A stretch of 64,000 nt of DNA from Nonomuraea jiangxiensis (GTDB taxonomy: Bacteria > Actinomycetota > Actinomycetes > Streptosporangiales > Streptosporangiaceae), in the NCBI RefSeq assembly GCF_900099965.1, contig NZ_FNDJ01000029.1:65990-129989 (forward strand). Direction: 5' to 3'. A model generated the notes under the pieces. It had not been told where the DNA came from, made no database searches, and saw nothing but the letters and a program-made list of their open reading frames with translations. A program made the translations under genes and the position numbers. This document shows positions 41,701-48,192 of this stretch, piece after piece (position 1 is the first letter of the stretch; the number at the start of each line of letters is the position of its first letter).

Positions 41701-42000
41701 CGCCTTACGCCGGCGGCCAGGGTCGGTGGTGAGCTGGAGGGTGGCCGCGCCCTTCGGGCACAGCCGTCCTCTGCTGATGGGGGAGTCGGGGTCCCCCTCG
41801 ATCTGGATGACGCGCTCGTCGCGTACGTAGACGTTCTGGGCGCAGCCCACCGCGCAGTACGGGCACACCGACTTGACGACACGGTCGGCGGTGGCCGTGC
41901 GGGCGGTCAACGCGCCGGTTCTGGCGGATTTCACCGCGGCCGCCCGCCCGGTCCGGTCCTTGCCCGTCAACTGCCGCAACAGCGGCCATCCGAAATCCAT
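38773..42000 (-). CDS. Formate dehydrogenase catalytic subunit, Cys-type molybdopterin enzyme
   Basis: A 1,075-residue molybdenum/tungsten bis-MGD oxidoreductase. The N-terminal [4Fe-4S] motif is C46-x2-C49-x3-C53 in SVCPYCAVGC plus Cys81 in GRLCPKG. The metal ligand is Cys184 in ARVCHSSTV, where E. coli FDH-N has selenocysteine, and the adjacent His is present. MDFGWPLLRQLTGK at the start has no twin-arginine motif, so the enzyme is not exported by its own signal. The molybdopterin-binding C-terminal domain is recognised in TEHFTAGGMSRHTPYLAELQPEMF. It oxidises formate to CO2 and feeds electrons through the FeS and NrfD subunits to the quinone pool. Confidence 0.95.
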   Translation of the reverse strand: MDFGWPLLRQLTGKDRTGRAAAVKSARTGALTARTATADRVVKSVCPYCAVGCAQNVYVRDERVIQIEGDPDSPISRGRLCPKGAATLQLTTDPGRRRKALHRPPGAADWQEIDLATAMDMVADRIIETRRATWEWEKDGRRVARTLGIASLGGATLDNEENYLIKKLLTALGVVQIENQARVCHSSTVVGLGTSFGRGGATTFMQDLQHSDCVIIQGSNFAEAHPVGFQWVMEAKARGAVVIHVDPRFTRTSALADLHVPIRAGSDVAFLGAIINHVLENDLYFHEYVVNYTNAATILREDYRDAEDGDGLFSGFDAETRTYDTNSWQYEGMEVTAAGGERDAGSGRRTGRVPPGRGEMSGAAGVPLEGAPDRDETLRHPRCVMQVLRRHFARYTPEMAERVCGVPRELFDQVCRHLTENSGPDKTAEFVYAVGWTQHSDGSQFIRAASILQLLLGNIGRPGGGIQALRGHASIQGSSDVPTLFNLLPGYIPMPHAHEHPGLRDFLRADAPHKGCWADMPGYLVSLLKAWWGEAAQPDNDFRFGYLPRLTGSHSTYDTVLAQLDGVCKGYILLGENPAVGSANAKMQRLGMAELDWLVVRDLNMIESATWWRDGPEIETGELKTADIGTEVFFLPAASHTEKSGSFTNTNRLLQWHHQAVEPAGDARSDLWFMYHLGRIIREKLAGSQDPMDAPVLDLTWDYPVSGEVAEPDAEAVLAEINGRDPEGRPLSGYHELKDDGSTTCGCWIYCGVYADGVNQAARRRPHTEQDWIAAEWAWAWPANRRVLYNRASARPDGRPWSERKKLVWWDADAGRWTGFDVPDFELHKSPRYRPPPAAQGVEALSGIDPFIMQADGKGWLFAPAGVVDGPLPTHYEPQDSPVANPLYGHQRNPARKVYPHEANRYHPSGAEPGASVYPYVVTTYRLTEHFTAGGMSRHTPYLAELQPEMFCEVSPELAAERGLVHGDWATIVTARNAIEARVMVTDRMPSLRLDGRVLHQIGLPFHFGPNGLVRGDAANELASISLDPNSHIQEVKALSADIRPGRRPRGPALPEFVRAYQQRAGVTGTTGTEA

Positions 42001-42078
42001 GGCGCCCCCCGATGCCCCTGGTCGCCTTCCTGCCCGGTGCGGTGCGCGGGAAAACCGGAAGACGCAGGTCAGAAGGGG

Positions 42079-43494
42079 TCAGAAGAGACGGGCCGCGGCC
42101 TGTTCCCAGGCGTGCTCGTCGCCCGACGGCTCGTAGCGGCGCAGCGGCTGCGAGGAGGCGACCAGGGCGCGCATCTCGTCGAGCCCGGACACCAGCCCCG
42201 CCGCCCGGGCCTGCACCAGCACGTTGCCGAACGTGGTCGCCTCGGCCGGCCCCGCCACCACCGGCAGGCCGCAGGCGTCGGCGGTGAACTGGCACAGCAG
42301 CTCGTTGCGGGACCCACCGCCCACCAGGTGTACGACGCCGACCTCGCGGCCTGACAGCTCCATCGCCTGGCGCACCGCCAGCCGGTGGCCGAGCGCCAGG
42401 CTCTCCAGGACGCAGCGCACGTAGGCGGCCGGGGACTCGGGCGGGCGTTGACCCGTACGGCGGCACTCGGCCGCGATCCTGGCCGGCATGTCGCCCGGCG
42501 GCAGGAAGAGCGGCTCGTCCGGGTTGACCACGGCCGCGAACGCCGGCTCGGCCGCCGCGCCCGCCAGCAGGTCGCCCAGGTCGGAGTCCGGCCAGGCGCG
42601 CTGGCACTCCTGCAGCAGCCACAGGCCCATCACGTTGCGCAGGTAGCGTACGGTGCCGTCGACGCCGGCCTCGTTGGTGAAGTTCGCGGCGCGGCTCTCC
42701 GGGGTCAGGACCGGGCCCGGCAGCTCCACCCCGGCCAGCGACCACGTGCCGCACGAGACGTAGGCGAACGCCTCGCCCACTGCCGGGATCGCGGCCACGG
42801 CGGAGGCGGTGTCGTGCGAGGCCACCGCCCTGACGGGCGCCGACCAGCCGATCTCCGCCGCCACGTCCCGCCGCAGCCCGCCCACCGCGTCACCGGGCCG
42901 CCGCAGCGGCGGGAACAGCAGCGCGGGCAGGCCGAGCTGCTTGATCAGCGGTAACGCCCAGGACCTGGTGCGTACGTCGAGCAGCCCCGTGGTCGAGGCG
43001 TTGGTCACCTCCGCGCCGGCCTCGCCGGTGAGCCAGTAGCCGATCAGGTCGGGGATCAGCAGCATCGTCGCCGCCTGGTCGAGCCGGTGGTCGGCCAGCA
43101 ACTGGTAGATCGTGTTGAACGGCAGCACCTGCAGCCCGGACACCTCGTACAGTGCCGCCGCGCCGACGGCGTCGGCCACCTGCCCGGCCACGCCGCGCGT
43201 CCGGTCGTCGCGATAGTGCACCGGGTTGCCGAGCAGCGCGCCCGACTCGTCGAGCAGCCCGTAGTCCACCGCCCAGGAGTCAACGCCGATGGAGGAGACC
43301 GGTCCGGCCTGCCGCAGGCCGGTCAGGATCTCGCGGTAGAGGCCGAGGATGTCCCAGTGGAGGCGGCCCGCCACGCGTACCGGGCCGTTGGGGAAGCGGT
43401 GCGCCTCGGTCAGCCGCAGCCCGTCGGACAGGTCGGCCAGCATCACCCGGCCGCTGGAGGCGCCGAGGTCGACGGCGGCGAAGCGGCGGCTCAT
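42079..43494 (-). CDS. rhaB: L-rhamnulokinase
   Basis: A 471-residue FGGY kinase that phosphorylates L-rhamnulose at O1. RFAAVDLGASSGRVMLADL is the N-terminal phosphate loop, SIGVDSWAVDYGLLDESG and GNPVHYRDDRT are rhamnulokinase-specific, VASHDTASAV and YVSCGTWSLAGVE are conserved, and VVHLVGGGSRNELLCQFTADACG is the FGGY C-terminal signature. The ATG at 43494 overlaps the LacI stop by ATGA. It therefore shares a message with its regulator, while rhaM, rhaI and rhaD are on the opposite strand. Confidence 0.94.
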   Translation of the reverse strand: MSRRFAAVDLGASSGRVMLADLSDGLRLTEAHRFPNGPVRVAGRLHWDILGLYREILTGLRQAGPVSSIGVDSWAVDYGLLDESGALLGNPVHYRDDRTRGVAGQVADAVGAAALYEVSGLQVLPFNTIYQLLADHRLDQAATMLLIPDLIGYWLTGEAGAEVTNASTTGLLDVRTRSWALPLIKQLGLPALLFPPLRRPGDAVGGLRRDVAAEIGWSAPVRAVASHDTASAVAAIPAVGEAFAYVSCGTWSLAGVELPGPVLTPESRAANFTNEAGVDGTVRYLRNVMGLWLLQECQRAWPDSDLGDLLAGAAAEPAFAAVVNPDEPLFLPPGDMPARIAAECRRTGQRPPESPAAYVRCVLESLALGHRLAVRQAMELSGREVGVVHLVGGGSRNELLCQFTADACGLPVVAGPAEATTFGNVLVQARAAGLVSGLDEMRALVASSQPLRRYEPSGDEHAWEQAAARLF

Positions 43495-44486
43495 TGCGTG
43501 GACTCCCTGGCGACGAGCTCGGGCTGGAACATGATGTGCTGGTGGGCGTGCGTCTCCGGATTGTCGCACTCGTCCAGCAGCAACTCCGTGGCGATGCGGC
43601 CGAGCTGGTAGGTGGGCTGGCGCATCGAGCTCAGCGAGACGGTGGAGGCGGCGGCGAAGTCGATGTCGTCGTAGCCCATCAGCGCCACGTCCTCGGGCAC
43701 CCGCACCCCGGCCCGCAGCAGCGCCCGTAGCACGCCGAGGGCGAGCAGGTCGTTGGCGCAGAACACGGCCTCGGGCAGGCCGCCCGCGATGAGGTCGCCG
43801 GCCGCCTTCTCGCCCGCGCGGGCCGTCATGGTGTTCGTCTCGGCCACCTTCAGCGTCCCGGGGTCGAGCCCGGCGGCCCGCATGGCGACCTTCGCGCCCT
43901 CCCGGCGCTCCAGGCACTGCCTGATGGCCAGCGGTCCCGTGACGTAGGCGAGGCTGCGCGCGCCCCTGGCCAGCAGGTGCGCGACCGCCGCCCGGCCGCC
44001 CGCCACGTCGTCCACGGCCACCGCGCACTGGTCGGGCCGGTGCGCGGGATGGTCGACGAGCACCACGCTGATGCCGTGCTCGCGCAGCCGGTCGAGCCTG
44101 GCCACGTCCTCGCCGGAGGGGGTGATCAGCACGCCGCGCACCCGCTGCTCGGCCAGCACCCGCAGGTTGCGCTCCTCCTTGTCCTGCGAGCCGGCCGAGT
44201 TGCCCAGGATCACCGCGTAGCCCAGCTCGCTGGCCACGTCCTCCACCCCGGCCGCGACCTCGGTGAAGAACGGGTTGCCGATGTCGATCACGCTCAGGCC
44301 GATCGTCCTGCTGTGCCCGGCGCGCAGCGTCGAGGCCGAGCCGTGGCGCACGAACCCCAGCTCGTTGATCGCCGCCTCCACCCGCTCCCGGGTGGCGGGG
44401 GCGACTTTGCCGGGCCGGTTCAGTACGTTGGATACCGTGCCCGGGGACACGCCCGCGTACGCGGCGACGTCCTTGATGCTGACCAT
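43491..44486 (-). CDS. LacI family repressor, probable rhamnose regulator
   Basis: A LacI/GalR regulator of 331 residues from the chosen start MVSIKDVAAYAGVSPGTVSNVLNRPGKVA, whose first ~55 residues are the helix-turn-helix and hinge. The periplasmic-binding-like domain follows (IGLSVIDIGNPFFTEVAAGVED, AVAVDDVAGGRAAVAHL, AVFCANDLLALGVLRAL). Two further in-frame starts lie upstream (ATG 44492, TTG 44501); none has a good ribosome site. A TTAAAACG-type palindrome sits just upstream at 44501-44516 and recurs three times across the regulon, so autoregulation and control of rhaB, GH42 and rhaMID are likely. Confidence 0.92.
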   Translation of the reverse strand: MVSIKDVAAYAGVSPGTVSNVLNRPGKVAPATRERVEAAINELGFVRHGSASTLRAGHSRTIGLSVIDIGNPFFTEVAAGVEDVASELGYAVILGNSAGSQDKEERNLRVLAEQRVRGVLITPSGEDVARLDRLREHGISVVLVDHPAHRPDQCAVAVDDVAGGRAAVAHLLARGARSLAYVTGPLAIRQCLERREGAKVAMRAAGLDPGTLKVAETNTMTARAGEKAAGDLIAGGLPEAVFCANDLLALGVLRALLRAGVRVPEDVALMGYDDIDFAAASTVSLSSMRQPTYQLGRIATELLLDECDNPETHAHQHIMFQPELVARESTQ

Positions 44487-44500
44487 GGCCATGAAGCCCA

Positions 44501-44516
44501 ATTAAAACGTACTAAT
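44501..44516. promoter_or_regulatory. LacI-type operator 1 (ATTAAAACGTACTAAT)
   Basis: A 16-base palindrome with central CG, matching in 6 of 8 pairs, directly before the LacI gene and 126 bases before the GH42 gene. It shares the TTAAAACGT half with sites at 46575 and 46675. Confidence 0.7.
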
Positions 44517-44590
44517 GACCAGTACGCCAGCCGCGGCCCAGATCCCGGCCTTATTCACTCGCTTTCAGAATGGGACTTGCCTGCCTTGGG

Positions 44591-44606
44591 AGAGGAACGT
44601 TTTAAT
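44591..44606. promoter_or_regulatory. LacI-type operator 2 (AACGTTTTAAT half-site) before GH42
   Basis: The right arm ACGTTTTAAT is perfect against the consensus, the left arm is degenerate. It lies 37 bases upstream of the GH42 start. Confidence 0.55.
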
Positions 44607-44642
44607 CCCGGGTACCTGACGAGCGATCGAAAGGCAGGCTTC

Positions 44643-46574
44643 ATGCCCGATGTCATCGCCTACGGCGCGGACTGGAACCCCGAGCAGTGGCCCGAGGAGG
44701 TCTGGGCCGAGGACGTCGCGCTGATGCGCAGGGCCGGCGTCAACCGGGTCAGCGTCGGCATCTTCTCCTGGTCGCTGCTGGAGCCGGTCGAGGGCGTGTT
44801 CGAGTTCGACTGGCTCGACCGCGTGCTGGACCTGCTGGCCGCGAACGGGATCCGGGCCAACCTGGCCACCCCGACCGCCGCCCCGCCGCCCTGGTTCGGC
44901 GACGCCTACCCCGAGGCGCTGCCGGTGGACGCCGACGGCCGGCGCCTGCAGCACGGCAGCAGGCAGGGCTTCTGCCCCAGCTCGCCGATCTACCGGGAGA
45001 AGGCGCTGCGCATCGCCGAGCAGGTGGCCGCCCGCTACCGCGACCACCCCGCGCTGGCCCTGTGGCACGTGCACAACGAGTACGGCTGCCACAACGCCCG
45101 CTGCTACTGCGACGCCTCGGCGGCGGCCTTCCGCGCCTGGCTGCGCTCGCGCTACCGCTCGCTCGACGCGCTCAACGACGCCTGGGGCACCGCGTTCTGG
45201 TCCCAGCACTACAGCGACTGGGCGCAGATCCTGCCGCCGCGCGCCACCCCCAGCTTCACCAACCCCGGTCAGCAGCTCGACTACCGCCGCTTCAGCTCGG
45301 ACGCGCTGGTCGAGCTCTACGTCGCCGAGCGCGACCTGCTCAGGCGGCTCGCCCCTGACGTGCCCGCGACCACCAACCTGATGGCGGGCGCGCACTGGAA
45401 CATGGACTGCTGGGCCTTCGCCGCCCAGGTGGACGTGGTCTCCACCGACCACTACCTGGTCGGTTCCCGCCCCGAGCCGCACGTCGACCTGGCCTTCGCC
45501 GCCGACTACGCGCGCTCGCTGAACGGCGGCCGCCCCTGGCTGCTGATGGAGCACTCCACCAGCGCGGTCAACTGGCAGCCGCGCAACCTCGCCAAGGCCC
45601 CCGGCGAGCTGCGCCGCAACTCCCTGGCCCACCTGGCCAGGGGCGCGGACGGGATCATGTTCTTCCAGTGGCGGGCCTCGCGGGCGGGCGCCGAGAAGTG
45701 GCACTCGGCGATGCTGCCGCACGCCGGCACGGGCACCAAGATCTGGCGCGAGGTCGAGGCGCTCGGGGCCGAGCTGGCCGGGCTGGCCGGCGTGGCGGGC
45801 AGCACCGTTACGGCCGAGGCCGCCATCCTCCTCGACCACTCCAGCGTGTGGGCCCAGGACCACCCCGCCCAGCCCAGCTCCGAGCTGGACCCGGTGGAGG
45901 AGGCCAAACGCTGGCACGCCGCGCTCTGGCGGGCCGGGATCACCTGCGACCTGGCGCATCCGGAGGGCGATCTGACCGGTTACCGGCTGGTTCTGGTGCC
46001 CCAGCTCTACCTGGTGAGCGACTCGGGGGCGGCGAACCTGGCCGCGTTCGTACGGCGGGGCGGGGTCGCGCTCGTCGGGCCGTACAGCGGGATCGTGGAC
46101 GAGCACGACCGGGTGCGGCTGGGCGGCTACCCCGGCGCGTGGCGGGAGCTGCTCGGAGTGAGCGTCGAGGAGTTCTTCCCGCTGGACGGGCCGATCCGGC
46201 TGGCCTCCGGGGCGAGGGCCGGCGTCTGGAGCGAGGTGGCGCGCTCGACCGGCGCCCAGGTCCTGGACACGTACGCCACCGGCGAGCCCGCCCGGACCCG
46301 CAACGAGTGGGGCGAGGGGGCGGCGCACTACCTGACCACCCGGCTCGACGCCGCGGCCCTGGCCGGGGTCCTGGCCGAGGTGTGCGCCGAGGCGGGCGTC
46401 GAGCCCGTCGCCACGACCGCGCCCGGGGTCGAGGTCGTGCGCCGCTCGCACGCCGACGGCCGCTCGTTCCTGTTCGCGATCAACCACACGGCGGAGGACG
46501 CCGTGGTGACCCTGCCCGACGGCGGGACGGTCGCCGTGCCGGCCGGCGACGCCCGGGTCGTCCCCGGCCGATGA
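44643..46574 (+). CDS. GH42 beta-galactosidase
   Basis: A 643-residue glycoside hydrolase family 42 enzyme, without signal peptide. YGADWNPEQWPEEVWAEDVALMRRAGVNRVSVGIFSWSLLEP is the family N-terminus. The acid/base is Glu146 in WHVHNEYG and the nucleophile Glu303 in LLMEHSTS. CHNARCYCD contributes the zinc-binding Cys set. A trimerisation domain (VAGSTVTAEAAILLDHSSVW, LVLVPQLYLVSD) and a short C-terminal beta domain follow. The ATG at 44643 is far inside a longer open frame and matches the family start. Its place in the rhamnose regulon suggests it acts on galactosyl-rhamnosyl units from plant cell walls. Confidence 0.93.
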   Translation: MPDVIAYGADWNPEQWPEEVWAEDVALMRRAGVNRVSVGIFSWSLLEPVEGVFEFDWLDRVLDLLAANGIRANLATPTAAPPPWFGDAYPEALPVDADGRRLQHGSRQGFCPSSPIYREKALRIAEQVAARYRDHPALALWHVHNEYGCHNARCYCDASAAAFRAWLRSRYRSLDALNDAWGTAFWSQHYSDWAQILPPRATPSFTNPGQQLDYRRFSSDALVELYVAERDLLRRLAPDVPATTNLMAGAHWNMDCWAFAAQVDVVSTDHYLVGSRPEPHVDLAFAADYARSLNGGRPWLLMEHSTSAVNWQPRNLAKAPGELRRNSLAHLARGADGIMFFQWRASRAGAEKWHSAMLPHAGTGTKIWREVEALGAELAGLAGVAGSTVTAEAAILLDHSSVWAQDHPAQPSSELDPVEEAKRWHAALWRAGITCDLAHPEGDLTGYRLVLVPQLYLVSDSGAANLAAFVRRGGVALVGPYSGIVDEHDRVRLGGYPGAWRELLGVSVEEFFPLDGPIRLASGARAGVWSEVARSTGAQVLDTYATGEPARTRNEWGEGAAHYLTTRLDAAALAGVLAEVCAEAGVEPVATTAPGVEVVRRSHADGRSFLFAINHTAEDAVVTLPDGGTVAVPAGDARVVPGR

Positions 46575-46590
46575 GTTAAAACGTGTAACC
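46575..46590. promoter_or_regulatory. LacI-type operator 3 (GTTAAAACGTGTAACC)
   Basis: Directly after the GH42 stop codon. The left arm TTAAAACG matches the consensus fully, and the right arm is partly conserved. It is about 100 bases upstream of operator 4. Confidence 0.55.
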
Positions 46591-46633
46591 AGGTCGGCGC
46601 CCTGTTGAGGCTGCGGTGAACGCAATCGCCTCA

Positions 46634-46662
46634 TTGACAGCGAGCACCGGTGAACGTAGTTT
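46634..46662 (+). promoter_or_regulatory. Promoter of the rhaM-rhaI-rhaD operon
   Basis: TTGACA (46634-46639), a 17-base spacer and TAGTTT (46657-46662) make a good vegetative promoter. The predicted start of transcription (~46669) places operator 4 immediately downstream. Confidence 0.7.
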
Positions 46663-46674
46663 CCAGGCGGAAGA

Positions 46675-46688
46675 TTAAAACGTTTTGA
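46675..46688. promoter_or_regulatory. LacI-type operator 4 (TTAAAACGTTTTGA)
   Basis: The best of the four sites: a near-perfect palindrome with central CG, just downstream of the promoter's expected start point, so a bound repressor would block transcription of rhaMID. It overlaps the beginning of the ribosome site of rhaM. Confidence 0.8.
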
Positions 46689-46699
46689 AAGGAGTGCCA

Positions 46700-47017
46700 G
46701 TGCAACGCGTCTGCTTCCTGCTGAAAGTCCGCCCAGAGCGGCTGGCGGAGTACCGCGAACGCCACCGGGAGGTCTGGCCGGACATGCGCGAGGCGCTCAC
46801 GCGCGCCGGCTGGCACAACTACTCGCTCTTCCTCAGAGACGACGGCCTGCTCGTGGGCTACCTGGAGACCGACGACTTCGAGGCCGCCAAGAAGGCCATG
46901 GCCGAGACCGAGGTCAACGCCCGCTGGCAGGCGGAGATGGCGCCGTTCTTCGAGGACCTCGACGGGCGTCCCGACGAGGGCATGCGGCCGCTGGACGAAG
47001 TGTTCCACCTGGATTGA
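46700..47017 (+). CDS. rhaM: L-rhamnose mutarotase
   Basis: A 105-residue dimeric alpha-beta barrel protein that interconverts the anomers of L-rhamnose. QRVCFLLKVRPERLAEYRERHREVWPDMREALTRAGWHNYSLFL contains the conserved substrate residues Tyr and His, and NARWQAEMAPFFEDLDG is the usual C-terminal block. The GTG at 46700 is chosen because AAAGGAG ends 6 bases before it and it gives the normal family length; a TTG 15 bases earlier lies inside the operator. Confidence 0.95.
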   Translation: MQRVCFLLKVRPERLAEYRERHREVWPDMREALTRAGWHNYSLFLRDDGLLVGYLETDDFEAAKKAMAETEVNARWQAEMAPFFEDLDGRPDEGMRPLDEVFHLD

Positions 47018-47027
47018 TCGGGGAGTA

Positions 47028-48185
47028 ATGACTGACATCAAGGCCGTGCTGCGCGCGCAGCACATCGAGACGCCGTCGTGGGCGTACGGCAACAGCGGCA
47101 CCAGGTTCAAGGTGTTCGCCCAGCGGGGGGTGCCGCGCGATCCGTACGAGAAGCTGGCCGACGCCGCGCAGGTGCACGCCTTCACCGGGGTGGCGCCCAC
47201 GGTGGCGCTGCACATTCCGTGGGACAAGGTGGACGACTACGCCGACCTGGCCCGGCACGCCCGGGAGCTGGGGGTGGGTATCGGGGCGATCAACTCCAAC
47301 GTCTTCCAGGACGACGACTACATGCTCGGCAGCGTCACCCACCCGTCCGCGCGGGTGCGCCGCAAGGCGACCGACCATCTGCTGGAGTGCGTGGACATCA
47401 TGGACGCCACCGGGTCGGACACGCTGAAGTTGTGGTTCTCCGACGGCATCAACTACCCGGGCCAGGACGACCTCCGCGCCCGGCAGGACCGGCTGGCCGA
47501 GGCCCTGGCCGAGGTCTACGACCGCCTCGGCGAGGGGCAGCGGTTCCTGCTGGAGTACAAGCTGTTCGAGCCCGCCTTCTACGCCACCGACGTGCCGGAC
47601 TGGGGGACCGCGTACGCGCACTGCGTCAAGCTCGGCCCGAAGGCGCAGGTGGTGGTGGACACGGGGCACCACGCGCCGGGCACGAACATCGAGTTCATCG
47701 TGGCGTTCCTGCTGCGGGAGGGGAAGCTGGGCGGGTTCGACTTCAACTCCCGCTTCTACGCCGACGACGACCTGATGGTGGGGGCGGCGGACCCGTTCCA
47801 GCTCTTCCGGATCATGTACGAGGTGGTGCGCGGCGGCGGGCTGGACCCGGCGACCGGGGTGGCGTTCATGCTCGACCAGTGCCACAACATCGAGCCGAAG
47901 ATCCCGGGCCAGATCCGCTCGGTGATGAACGTGCAGGAGGCGACCGCCAAGGCGCTGCTGGTGGATCGGGAGGCGCTGGCCGCCGCGCAGGCCGAGGGTG
48001 ACGTGCTGGGCGCGAACGGGGTGTTCATGGACGCCTACAACACCGACGTGCGGCCGCTGCTGGCGGAGCTGCGGGAGGAGTCGGGGCTGGCGTCCGACCC
48101 GATGGCCGCCTACGCCAAGTCCGGATATTTCGAGAAGATCGTCGCCGATCGGGTCGGCGGCGCACAGGCCGGCTGGGGAGCCTGA
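47028..48185 (+). CDS. rhaI: L-rhamnose isomerase, TIM-barrel type
   Basis: A 385-residue metal-dependent isomerase of the Pseudomonas/Bacillus RhaI type that converts L-rhamnose to L-rhamnulose. IETPSWAYGNSGTRFKVFAQ, VALHIPWDKV, GAINSNVFQDDDYMLGS, KLWFSDGINYPGQ, LLEYKLFEPAFY (metal-binding Glu), VVVDTGHHAPGTN (Asp, His) and FDFNSRFYADDDL (Asp) are the conserved blocks. GGGGAG lies 4-5 bases before the ATG. It follows rhaM by 10 bases. Confidence 0.95.
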   Translation: MTDIKAVLRAQHIETPSWAYGNSGTRFKVFAQRGVPRDPYEKLADAAQVHAFTGVAPTVALHIPWDKVDDYADLARHARELGVGIGAINSNVFQDDDYMLGSVTHPSARVRRKATDHLLECVDIMDATGSDTLKLWFSDGINYPGQDDLRARQDRLAEALAEVYDRLGEGQRFLLEYKLFEPAFYATDVPDWGTAYAHCVKLGPKAQVVVDTGHHAPGTNIEFIVAFLLREGKLGGFDFNSRFYADDDLMVGAADPFQLFRIMYEVVRGGGLDPATGVAFMLDQCHNIEPKIPGQIRSVMNVQEATAKALLVDREALAAAQAEGDVLGANGVFMDAYNTDVRPLLAELREESGLASDPMAAYAKSGYFEKIVADRVGGAQAGWGA

Positions 48186-48192
48186 CACCACC

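Noticed and set aside
38017..42354. A 1,445-codon open frame on the plus strand across the formate dehydrogenase genes
   Set aside because: It is antisense to three genes with full cofactor motifs, has low-complexity His-, Arg-, Gly- and Val-rich sequence and no domain. It is a by-product of high third-position GC.
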